Of a stretch of DNA of 64,000 nt, positions 21,672-32,340 are shown piece after piece. This DNA comes from Thalassia testudinum (lineage: Eukaryota > Streptophyta > Magnoliopsida > Alismatales > Hydrocharitaceae): contig JAZHRO010000062.1 in the NCBI GenBank assembly GCA_037157565.1, forward strand, positions 5,084,001 to 5,148,000, written 5' to 3'. Numbering within the stretch: position 1 is the stretch's first letter; each line of letters begins with the position of its first letter. Made by a program: the position numbers and the translations under genes. The notes beneath the pieces are model-generated. The model was not told the origin of the DNA, did not search any database, and worked only from the letters and a program-made list of their open reading frames with translations.

Positions 21672-23390
21672 ATGTGCACAAGCACAACTGAAAAGTGGCA
21701 GGTGACAGTTGTGGAAGTTAACAAGCTGCTAGAGGCAGGTTTCATCGAAACATCACTTTATCCCATCTTGCTATCCAACATAGTCATGGTCAAGAAGGCG
21801 AATGGCAACTGGTGGTTTTGTGTGGATTTCACTAATCTAAATAAAGTCTACCCAAAAGATGAATTTCCCCTGCCCGAGATTGATGCCCTTGTTGATTCAT
21901 CTAGTGGGCAGTCTTATTTGTCTTTTTTGGATGCTTACAGTGGTTATCATCAAATAAACTTGGTGCCAGCAGATAGGCCTCACCTTATTCATCACAGATT
22001 GAGGTCTTTTTCAATATAGAGTTATACCCTTTGACTTGAAAAATGTAGAGGCAACGTATTAGCATCTTGTAAATATGATTTTTTCTCATTTAATTGGAAA
22101 ATCATTTGAAGTGTATATTTATGATATGCATGTAAAGGGCTTGAGTTTCCTTGAGCATTTAATGAATTTAGTTGAGGTGTTTCAGGCTTTAAGGGACACC
22201 TGACTTCGCCACAATCATGAGAAAAGCGCTTTTGATGTATCTTTGGGTAAATTTTTAGGCTTCCTAGTCTCTAACCAAGGGATTGAAGACAACCACGATA
22301 AGATTTAGGTGGTCATGGCATTGATGCCTCAGACTACACATAAGGGAGTTCAGTCATTAAACAGCAAGATTGCGGCTTTAAGCCGCTTCTTATCTCAATC
22401 TTCTGATAAGTGCCTCCCATTTTTTGAGTGCATTAAAAAGGGCAAAGGTTATAATTTGGCTCATTGGACTCCTCAATGCCAAAAAGCACTTGAGGTAGTC
22501 AAGGCAGCCTTACAGCAGCCGCCCATTTTAATCTCCCCTATTCTAGGTGAACCATTGCTCCTTTACCTGGCAAGTTCTTCTTTAGTCGTCAGCATCATCC
22601 TAGTACATGATTTTGGTGGGACTCGAAGGCCTGTCTATTTCATTAGTAAGACCTATCAAGGAGCAGAAGCTAAATAATCCGTAATTGAGAAACTTGGTTT
22701 GGCTTTGGTCACTACTGCTCGAAAGTTGCGTCCTTATTCTCAAGCCTATACAATTCATGTATTATTCGACTACCCCCTACGTAGGATGTTGCATAAACCA
22801 ACGGGATCAGTCTGACAAATGAAGTGGGTTTTGGAGTTGGCAGAATTTGATATCAAATATCAACATCATCGGTCCATTAAAGGGCAAGCCTTGGCGGATT
22901 TCGTCGTTGATTTTACCAAGCTGAATTCCCCATCTACCCTTCCTTGGCGGCTATTTGTAGATGGCTCATCAATGTCTGTCGGAGAGGAGGCCAGGATAGC
23001 TTTAATTGTACCAGACAGTAGTACCCATAAGTATGCCATCAAATTAACCTTTCCCACCTTTAATCATGTAGCAAGTACGAGGCCCTTCTAACAAGCATCC
23101 AAGTGACGAAATCTTTGGAGCACCAGCTTTGGAGGATTTCACATATTCTAAATTGGTGGAAAATCCAATTAATGGTGAATTTCAAGCAAAGGATGACAAT
23201 ATGAGCCTATACGCTAATAGGGCTCGAGAGGAATTGATAGACTTCAAGTCTACTATAGTCAGGTGGGTACCGCATTCCAAAAACCCCCCTGCGGATGCAT
23301 TAGCCGAGCTAGTGTCAACAATCCCTTCTTTAGACACTAACTATGCCCACAGTATCTTCCCCTTAAATATTAGCCCTGCAACCTGTTAAT
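21672..23390 (+). pseudogene. Tat reverse transcriptase and RNase H
   Basis: RT begins near 21690 with EVNKLLEAGFIETSLYP, then NGNWWFCVDFTNLNKVYPKDEFPLPEID and FLDAYSGYHQINL. The YDDM active site near 22115 reads YDMHV, so it is damaged. RNase H follows (PVYFISKTYQGAEAK near 22630, RKLRPYSQAY near 22720). At 22819-23090 LAEFDIKYQHHRSIKGQALADF leads to a second RNase H start (LFVDGSS). The extra RNase H after LADF is typical of the Tat lineage. Stops at several places make it inactive. The 300 bp after 23090 read the archaeal-type RNase H tail (VRWVPHSKNPPADALAELVS). Confidence 0.85.
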
Positions 23391-23435
23391 TCATGGATGA
23401 TACTATGGCTTCCAGGATAAAGGCTTTAGGCTACG

Positions 23436-26182
23436 TGATGGGAATACCAACATGAGCCTTAACTAGCTCATTTTAACCCAATGAAGAGAATAAATGCTCC
23501 TACATAATCGACTAAAGGTCATAATTCACTACATAACCTTTTTGAGAGGAAAATAAAAAACTAGGGTTAAAACTGTAATTTTACCATTGTAGTACAACGA
23601 CGGGTTTTCTTAAGGGCTAAACAAAGGTCAAATGGTCTTAATAAGATAACAAGTGTGTTGAATTTGACAGAAAAGGGTTTGTGTGTGTTCTATGAATTAA
23701 ATGACTTCTTGAAACCCTAAAACAGACCCACTTGATTAACCAAGGTTCTAGTCATGATAAAATTAACTTAAACCTTTTAAAAATCATAAAAAAATATCCT
23801 CTAAAGTTTACTACTTTCAATTTGGTCATTGGAACCCATTTTGACCTAGATTGAGGTCTCAGATAGACATTTACCCTAAATTAGGTTTTTGCATAAATTA
23901 TCCAATCAAACGTGGTCAAACACAAAATTTAACTTCACCATTGGATTCCTTAGGTCCAAATTAGGTTAATACCAAAATTTGGACCTAAGGGGAACTCATC
24001 TTGACCTACTTTGCAAAAAGGTCCAATCTGATTACATTTCTACCCCTAACTTTCAAAAATCCTTGCATTTAACCCCTAACTTCTTCTTCATCTTTGCAAA
24101 TAGGTCCCTCCACCATTATAACGGAGGAATTCTACTCTAGCGAGCTCTAAAAGGAGATTTCTCCATGACTGCTCAGAGAATCCCTTTAAAAATTGGAAGG
24201 GAGATTCTCTGAGTAATCCCCTCCAATCTGAACCCATTTGTGATCCATGATTATTTCACAATCTCTTATGTGAATGCATGAAAGATTTGGGTCACTTTTG
24301 AGTTTCCATCTCCGGCGAAGCCGCCTTGCTTGGAAGCTTGGCTTCCAAGCACGAAACCTCTCCAGAGACCAATTTAAGACTCCTCAGATCCAACCGAGTC
24401 TCCTCAATTTGAAATTAGGCCGGATTTCCTCCATTCTTCTCTCCCTTCCAGCCACAACAACTCCGCAAGCTCCGGCAGTTTCTCCCTCGCTCTCTCGTCG
24501 CCCAACCACAATACCAGTGGTCGGGTTGTCTTCCTCTCAGTCCTCCATGTCACGCAACACCGGCCGACGTCGCCTCTGCCATATCTTCGCCGCCGTTTCA
24601 CCTACGAAGGTATTCGTCTTCCCCATGTCCGGCGACCATACCGACATGGGATTCCCTTTCCTTTTGTCCTTAGATTAGGTTTATTAGATTCCCTCTCTCT
24701 TCCACTTTCTTTCCTCCTCTTTATTTCTCAAAAACACCCACCGACGCCACTAACCACCGTCACCTTCTCCACCTCCGGCGATACATTCGGCGAGGTGCTC
24801 CCGTCACTCCTCACCTCCATAACCTTGCCGACCACCCTACAACCTCTGCCTCGACTCCCTGATTATATCCCCTCACTCCAATCTCTCCATCGACCACCCA
24901 AACACTCCATCGAACATACCCACACATACGCACATAGTGAACCCTGGACATGCCACCCCAGCCACCTTCGCTCCTCGCCACGACAACCATGACATTCGCC
25001 ATGCCACGGTTACCATGCTTAACGTCCTTATGCGGCCATAAGGCCCTTGTTCTTGATTTCAGGTATCCAGCCACCGGCCGCCATTACTGCCAAGCTTGAA
25101 GCTACGCTCCAGGCGTTGCTGCTCTAGGTGATAGTCCTAGGCAATGCGGACTTGAGGTGTGCATACATCCAGGCTCTCAGTTGGAGTCGAATGCCCTTGC
25201 AGCCTCACCAATTGAGGAAGCCATCTACCGATGCAACGTGCGGAAGAAGGTTGGACATTTAGTCCCACCTCGGAAAAGGAAAGACACCCTTGTGCGCATA
25301 AAAGGATTTTGTGTTAGAGGCTTATCACCTCCAACACTTAGGGTGAGGTCCTCCTCCCCCCCTCTCACAGACTCGTCCGTGGCACTGCCCACGAAGACCT
25401 AGCCATGGTCGATTACTCGACCTGTTCACTCGCTCACCACACACACCGGTGAGCCTGGACCTGGGTCTCCATTAGGTCCAATTACCCGACCGATTAAAGG
25501 CTCTGGGAGAGCGATTTTGAAATAGAGAAGAGAGAAAGAGAAAAGAGCTATGCCGAGGAAGGGGAGTTTTGCCTTGGAGAGTTTAGCTTGACACTTAATC
25601 GAATTCAGAGAGTGCTGCAGGGCTTAAGGCAAAGAAGAAGTGAAGGCAGACGATAGAGAAAGAGAAAACGAAGAGAAGGCCAAAGGCAGAGAAAGAAGGA
25701 AGGAGAAGATAGAGAAAGCTAAAGAAAGAAAGAAGAGAAAGAAGAAGAGGGCTTGCAAAGGCAACGGAAGAGAAGGGCCAGAGAAGAAGGAACCAAAGAC
25801 AGAGAAAGAAGAAGAGAAGGCAGAAGAAGCCAAAGGAAGAAGAAGAAGAATCGAGAAAGAGAAATCAAAGCAAGGCATTGTAGCACAATACTTTTAAGAT
25901 GTCAGATTGCAAAATCAGACGTCCAATTTTCATAAGTTCTCCATTATTTTATCTACAATTATTTTTACTCTTCATATACACATGCTTTACACTCCTAATT
26001 AGATTTTGAGTAGTATTATGTGTTCAATTGACATTTATTGTTGAGATTAGTGTGTCAATTCCATTTACTCCCTGTGTTCGACCTCGGAATATATTCGAGT
26101 AATAAAATTGTATTTGTTTTGAACGCTATTTCGGTTATACTACAACGCAACACTCTTAAACACCGATTCAGCGCTCTCAACA
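23436..26182 (+). mobile_element. LTR d1 inserted between Tat RNase H and integrase
   Basis: A 2747-bp unit beginning tgatgggaata and ending gctctcaaca. It is flanked by ctacg (23431-23435) and ctaca (26183-26187), a 5-bp duplication with one CpG-type change. Its left 850 bp align with d2 (37414 on), through blocks such as aaatgctcctacata and taggtccc. Its right end shares ttactccc...gacctc...actacaac with d2 (51890-52071). The interior includes a C-rich promoter-like part, a purine-rich stretch and one GATGTC/GACGTC pair. No coding domain is present, so it is a solo LTR, probably Gypsy. Confidence 0.8.
25505..25875. repeat. purine-rich low-complexity tract
   Basis: About 370 bp of nearly pure A/G (gaga, gaag, aaag runs) inside LTR d1. 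The open frames here are artefacts of composition. Confidence 0.85.
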
Positions 26183-26187
26183 CTACA

Positions 26188-27350
26188 GCTTTCAGGAAAA
26201 AGGCTTCAAGCTATGTCTTGCTTGACAGGTAGTTGTATAAGCGGGGTTATTCAACTCCTTTATTAGGTTGCTTAACTTCAAAAGAGGCTTCATTAGCCCT
26301 TCGAGAGGGTCACAGTGGCATTTGTGGCAATCATAAGGGATCTAGAATCCTCGTTGCCCACTTGCTTTAGTCGGGCTACTTCTAGCCTCAAATGAGATAG
26401 CATTGCAAATCTTTTGTCTCAAAATGCAAAAAGTGCCAGAAGTTTTCAACAATCCCTTGCCTTCCTCCAGACGAGATGGTGCCTATTTTCTCTTCAATCC
26501 CCTTTGCCTAATGGGAAATGGATTTTGTGGTTCCTTTCCTGCTAGCTCCACCTTATAAGCACTTCATCTTGGTAGTTGTTGATTATTTCTCTAAATGGGT
26601 TGAAGCTTAGGCTATGGCTAGTCTGACAATTGACAGTATAATAAGTTTTATTAGAAAGAACATTATTGCTTGTCATGGGATCCCTCAATCCATTGGTACA
26701 GATAGTGGTACTCAATTTGGCTCTAAAAAAATTGATGAGTTTTGCACTATCTGGGGAATTCGCTTACATTTCACCTCTATTGCCCACCCTCAAGCAAATG
26801 GACAGGCGGAAGTAACCAATCAGACAATCATTTCCGCCTTAAAACATCGGCTAGACTCTTGCAAAGGGCAGTGGACTGAAGAGTTGTAGGATGTATTGTG
26901 GGGTTATCGCATCAGTTGGAAAACCTCTACCAACCATACTCTATTCAGCCTAATATATGGGATGGAAGCCTGACTCCCTGTCAAGACTATCCTCCCAACA
27001 TATAGATCACAATGGTGTAACCCACAAACCAACGATGATCAAGTTCGAATGGCCCTAGATCTCATTGATGAAATAAGGGAGGAAGCATCAGCTTCTACCT
27101 CCCATTACAAAGAAGGGGTTGTTGCTACCTATAATAAGCGGGTTCGCAAAAGGAAGTTCGCTGAAGGTGATTTGGTCATAAGGTGAGCTGAAGCCTCAAA
27201 CCCTGTAAAGCTAGGTGGGAAACTTACTATCGCTTGGGAAAGCCCTTATAAAGTTTGTAAAGCTAGTGAAGGTGATTACTATAAGTTGTAGTCATTAGGG
27301 GGCAAGTTAATTCCTTGCATGTGGCATGCAACAAATATGAGATTGTACCA
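26188..27350 (+). pseudogene. Tat integrase
   Basis: Resumes pol after LTR d1. It begins with RKKASSYVLLDRQLYKRGYSTPLLGCL. Next is the zinc-binding region: the two histidines lie in REGHSGICGNH and the paired cysteines in CKKCQKF. The core has WEMDFVVPF and VVVDYFSKWVEA with the first aspartate, TDSGTQF with the second, and HPQANGQAEVTNQTI with the glutamate. The end reads RKFAEGDLVIR and the Tat-typical GGKLIPCMWHATNMRLYHV. Stops at several points show that it is inactive. A frame change near the d1 junction is possible. Confidence 0.87.
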
Positions 27351-27548
27351 TGTATGATAATAACGAGCAAAGCCTCCATTCTTTTTTCATTCATGATATC
27401 TGGTCTCACATTATCATTTTTTCCGTACATATGCGGTATGCTTTTCAAAAAAGAAAAAAAACAGAGAGAAAGATCATCACATAACAAAAGCAGATATTAT
27501 CGGCTCTATGGCTCTTTTGGCAAGTGGATAATTGGTGTAGGTGGTGCC

Positions 27549-28430
27549 TTAGCTTCCATAACAGGGCTTCCTTGTCTGGGAGTCTCTAGCAGTCTCAGAA
27601 TCTGCTAGGGCTTTTGACGGATTTGCTTTTGCCATCTCATCTTCTCGCGAGGGACTGAGATATTGATCCTCTAGCTCTGGAGAGATAGGGTTTTTGTCAC
27701 TTATCAGCTTCTCCTTTACTTGTAGACCATGCTTTGCATTGAGTTTGTTGATCAACCTAGTGCACAATTCTTTTGTTGATGTGTGCCCACCTTCCAGCAC
27801 CACCTGAACGACAGCTAAGTAAACATCTCTATCCCATTCGATAGGAGATCCCGACTATGTTCCATGGAGGGAGATTTAAAAAGAAATCCATCATAGATTC
27901 AGGATCCATCTCCCTCGAGGCAGTTCTTGCAACTCGCGAGCTTTTTGGACTCTTCCTTCGTGATCTTTTTAGCCGTCTCGAGCTGCTTCTTCAGGTCCTT
28001 GGCTACCACCTCTACCTCCTCTCATGCTGCCTTAAATTTAGCGAGCTCATTAATGGTGTTGGCTAGGCGGAGACGTTCATCTTTTAGCGACTCCTTGAAT
28101 ACTTCAATGGCGGAGGCGTGCATAATTTTGAAGATCTGCACCTCTTCTTTCATATTAGATATGTCGGTGCAAGTGAAGTGTACCATGTCACTAAGTTCAC
28201 CTAGCCTTTCTAGATGATTTAGGTGAACTTTGCTCATTTCTCGATCGACTCGACCCCGTCGATCGACTTTCCAGTGGCTTTAAGGGCCAAGCTGGCCTCT
28301 TTCTCTCCCCTCTAGGCGGTTTCTAACTGCCCTGACAGATTATTGGTTTGGGAGATGAGTTCAGTCTTTGCCTTCTCCGCCTCCTTTTCCACCTTGTCCT
28401 TGCTGGAGCTTGCCTCCTTAATCTGGAGGG
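27549..28430 (-). pseudogene. antisense coiled-coil ORF after Tat pol
   Basis: Read on the minus strand, 28430-27549 gives broken frames rich in K, E, L and A: KEAEKAKTELISQTNNL, then KEEVQIFKIMHASAIEVFKESLKDERLRLANTINELAKFKAA, then EEVEVVAKDLKKQLETAKKITKEESKKL, a strong coiled coil. A tail (27803-27549) reads TSTKELCTRLINKLNAKHG. Tat-lineage elements such as Grande are known to carry an antisense gene between pol and the 3' LTR, and this sits exactly there. Several stops break it. The function of such ORFs is unknown to me. Confidence 0.6.
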
Positions 28431-28889
28431 TGTATATCTACTCTTTACTAGGGCAGTAATGGCCGATTTCGTTGCCTTCTTAGTCGCCTAACTGGTGGCT
28501 GACGAGCTGCCCCCATACTCATACTAGCGACAAGGCCACTAGGAACGAAATTTGTCTGCACCTGCAAAGTCGCATGTAAGACAAGCCATTTATTTGTTGA
28601 AATGAAATTTATGAGAATTTCAAATCATCTTACCACATAAAGACCGTAGAAGTAAATATTCTTCAGATTGGCCCTTCCTTGAGGGGGTAGAACCCATCTC
28701 ACAGCAATCCCCAGGTGTCTCAGCATCTGTCTTTTTATTTTTGCCAGTGGTAAACTGATTATACAGCAAAAATACACCAGTAGTTATGTCATCTTGTGTT
28801 ATTTCCTAGCATTACCATTGCATCTTATGTAGCAATAGTTGCATTTGTAAATTGACACTTGCGTGCATTTATTTGAGAAGGGAGGATAA

Positions 28890-29980
28890 TGCGAATAATT
28901 GACCATGTAATTAACGTCTTCATCAAGGGTTGCATTGCAAATTCACCACTCTCATTTTTTTATTTTGACTTTGAATTTCTTCTCCCTAGCGCGGCTCAGG
29001 GCATGGGGCATGCACCTGTTCGTGCCATTCCTCTGCCAACTGCATGGCTGGACTTCCTCTGCCAGCAGCATGGCGATGGCATGCATCTCCTTCTTTAAAT
29101 AGCCTCGCCCTCTCCCTTGCGCAGGGGGAGCCTGGAACAGACACCACCTGCAGACACCTTCCTCCAAGCCATCTTCCTCCCCTCTCCCTCTCCATACGCA
29201 GTCTCTCTTCTCACTGAAGAGACACACTGCGGGCAGGAGCAGGCTTACAGTGGTCCCACGACCACCATTGTGAGTTCCACCATCGCCCAGCTCCTTCGTG
29301 AGCAGGTGGGCGTGGTGGTTTCACCCTCTATTTTCTTCGCTGGAAGCTCTCGCCGCCATTGCCAGAGCTCCAAGGTCGGAAGCTCCAGCAACAGCAGCAA
29401 CGGCCTCCAGCAGCAGCGCAGTCCACCGCGCGCACACCAGCGATGTCCGCAAGCTCTTCCTGCGCGCGTAGGCGCCTTCCAGGGTGCCCGCGCATGCAGA
29501 ACTGGCCGCAACCGGTTGCTCACTTCGCGCGGCACTGTAGCTACTGTTCACGTCTCTCAACGTGGAACTTTAGTTACAGTGCGGTGACCGGTTTGTTTCT
29601 CACTTATCTGGTCACCGCGCGCTCTCTCTCCTCACCGCAACCCGCTCCAACCGGTCGCCCGCGTCAGCGCTAGCGCCCGCACCCATTCCCGCCTGCAGCG
29701 CAGTGCGCTGCGTTGCTCTCTCTCACACTCTCGCACCCGCCTACGCGCGACGACAGTGCGCACGTGCCCTCCAGCGCCTGCGCACAGCCCTTGTGCACCT
29801 GCGCATCCCCTAGCCACCAGACGTCACTCGCGGCCGCCAGATGCCTTAACTCGCCCGCTCTTTCTCACACTCCTCCAGCGTGCACTCCCACACTCATACA
29901 CACACACACACTCGTACACATACACACTCATACACTCACACACCCACTTGTACACACCTATACATACATACATACATACA

Positions 29981-30073
<93 letters not shown>

Positions 30074-30880
30074 CTATATATATATACATAACTACATATA
30101 CACCTATATAGTTACAACCCTATTTATATATATACACACACAAATATATATATATAGATATATATCACCCACCTGTATCCATACGCCCTTGCACTAGTCA
30201 CTCCACCACGCATTATATCACGGGAATATCTGCACCAGTTGCTGATATTCTCCGATACCCGCATAAAGAAAGCGCCTCCGCACACACTCTCACACATCCA
30301 TCCTACACTCTACGCAGCACTTCGTCTTGTTGGTTGCGTCTTACTAGACGTGGACTAACTCGACACTGTTCTACATGCCATTTTCCACTTCCACCCCGAC
30401 CCCTATATATAATATATATATCTATCTATATATAGACTGTATTTATTTCTCTACAAGCAACCTACCTGATTTTTATTTCTCTTCTGTTTCCTACTATTAA
30501 AAAGATAAAAAAAGTAAAAGAGAAAAGATAATCCTTGTCTTGTAGGTACTCGGTCTTGCGAATAGCAAGACCAGTTTTTTTAAAAGCCCTAAGTTGGCTC
30601 AAAGCCAAGAACAATTTGGCTCGAAGCCAATGACCTGATTTTGAGGGTGTATCTCAAGGATAAAATTATCAGCAAAAAAATCTTAAATAGAAAAAATCAA
30701 AAACATAATAAACGCACGGAAGAGATACATTTTAGGTAAGGCATAGAAACTTCTTCACCTTTAATCCTCGCCTCCCTGAGATCGACCCTAGGCCTAAAAG
30801 TGACCAAGATAAAATTAAGTAGGCCAGGTAAAAAAAAATTTGAGAAAGATGGTTAGACTCGATTTAGATCAACCACTATA
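28890..30880 (+). mobile_element. possible Gypsy LTR e with GC-rich leader and AT microsatellite
   Basis: A TATA-like ctttaaatag at 29093 precedes about 750 bp of GC-rich, C-rich DNA. Then come CA-rich runs, the (AT)n tract and AT-rich sequence. Near 30770 ctccctgagatcgaccctagg resembles the conserved ctccctgtg-ttcgacct block at the end of Athila/Gypsy LTRs (also in d1 near 26070). I infer a plus-oriented LTR remnant. Edges and partner LTR were not found. Confidence 0.35.
29984..30065. repeat. (AT)n microsatellite, about 41 units
   Basis: About 82 bp of uninterrupted alternating A and T, preceded by cata and caca repeats from 29885. The open frames of alternating Tyr and Ile here are not genes. 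Confidence 0.97.
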
Positions 30881-31041
30881 CTCACTTCAACGGTCATTTC
30901 ATCATATTAATACAACCTATTCGAGTTCGACCATAAACCCCCGACAGGAATTTCCTCCCTCCCCCTATTCTCAGGCATTTTAGCTCTTCCCTCAAGGAGG
31001 TCGCCTACTTCTTCTAGCAGATTTCTAGGAACAACAGGACC

Positions 31042-31272
31042 TTGCCTCTGAAGAGTTCATACGAGTTTTGGTCCCTCCTCCCCCATTTCCCCTTCCTCTT
31101 CCGTGATGGATCCTTGGATTCTCCCAAAGGTTTGCCTGATGACTCCATAGCCTCTCCGACCACTTGGGTCAATCAATACCTGTTGGTCGGTCAAGCTATG
31201 CCTTATATATGGCTCCTGCATGGGGAAATGTTCGACCACGAAATGCGTAAAAGATTAACTCTATCATTGTAG
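31042..31272 (+). other. unidentified 76-codon open frame
   Basis: An open frame with WSLLPHFPFLF and WVNQYLLVGQAMPYIWL. I recognise no domain. It lies between two LTR-like regions and could be a piece of a retrotransposon ORF. Confidence 0.2.
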
Positions 31273-32340
31273 TGCAAATCACGATAAAACAAATAATATT
31301 TATAAAGTTCGGTGAATACCGAGTTGTTCGCAGGGAGGCAAACTCGATTTCTATGCAGAAGCCTTTAGAGAGTTGTTCAAAAAATATTTATATATTTATA
31401 TATGTATAGACATCAGATATCCAGAGAATAGGAGTTTTATTGATATTGAAATAGTTTCTAAACTAGAATCACCATGCTAAAGAGTGAGAGACAGAGAGAG
31501 AGAGATAGAGATAGAGATAACAGACGATGACGACGCCACTTGTGGGAAGTGCGGTAGCACTTCAGATCTAGAGCATCGAGATGAAGTCCGGAGAGGAGTT
31601 GCAGAGAGGGAGAGAGGCTGGACTTGTATCTGGTGGGAGTTTGGTGGAAGAGATGATCAATAGGGGGCCCTGGTCTTCTTTTATAGCTTTAATGAGGGGC
31701 AAAAGGGCATTTTAGCCCTCCAACTCGTGCAACAACCTAGGTATGATCAAATCCGTCGATCGGGAGATCAACGGCTCAGATCGCACTTAAAAATAGCCTC
31801 CAACGTACCTTATATGCTCGAATTCACTATGGTGACGCCACGTGGCAGCTTATGAACCGCCTGATCGCGATCCGCCACTCACCCGCTTCTCATGCGCGCT
31901 CAATTCAAATCGCGCACCCTTTGTTTTTGGCCATTCGATCTCGCGATCGGACGGCTTAACTCGCACCTGCATCGCCTTTGTTGAAGAGAATGTGTGAGAT
32001 CGCGCATACCGCGCACATCATATTGCGTGTTTCCATCCGATGGCCTTTGCTACGCCACGCGTTCGTCTCCGCGCCATGTGATCTTCATTTAACGGTCAGA
32101 TTTTGCTCGAACGCCACCGCCTTCCTAATTTCAGCACCATGTGGCTTGATCCCGCGCTCTTCGCTTCAGTTGGAGCATGGTAACCACTATGCTATGGGCA
32201 CACTTTGTCGCGTTTCCAAATCCATGCGAGGCTACCCTCAACTGTTGGATGACGATCCAACGGCTGAGGATGATCCTCTTTAGATGGGGCGTGGGGGAGC
32301 AGTTGATGTGGCCTCGATGTGGCCGTTAGACGACAGATTT
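31270..32340 (-). mobile_element. probable minus-oriented Gypsy LTR remnant
   Basis: Begins with tgtagtgcaaatcacg and aaagttcggtgaataccgag. It has GA-rich leader sequence at 31480-31640 and a reverse TATA box (ctataaaag on the minus strand near 31681). The far part has several cgcgctc and gatcg blocks of U3 type. The internal signal at 33990-34075 has the same orientation, so this may be its 3' LTR. Boundaries are uncertain. Confidence 0.4.

Noticed and set aside
24274..24678. 134-codon frame with PATTTPQAPAVSPSLSRRP
   Set aside because: Lies in the C-rich part of LTR d1. No domain, and the related d2 does not keep the frame.
25624..25935. Lys/Glu- or Ser/Phe-rich open frames on both strands
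   Set aside because: Low-complexity purine tract in LTR d1; a product of composition.
29713..30197. Three long overlapping open frames rich in Tyr/Ile and His/Thr
   Set aside because: They are translations of the AT and CA microsatellites and carry no real coding signal.
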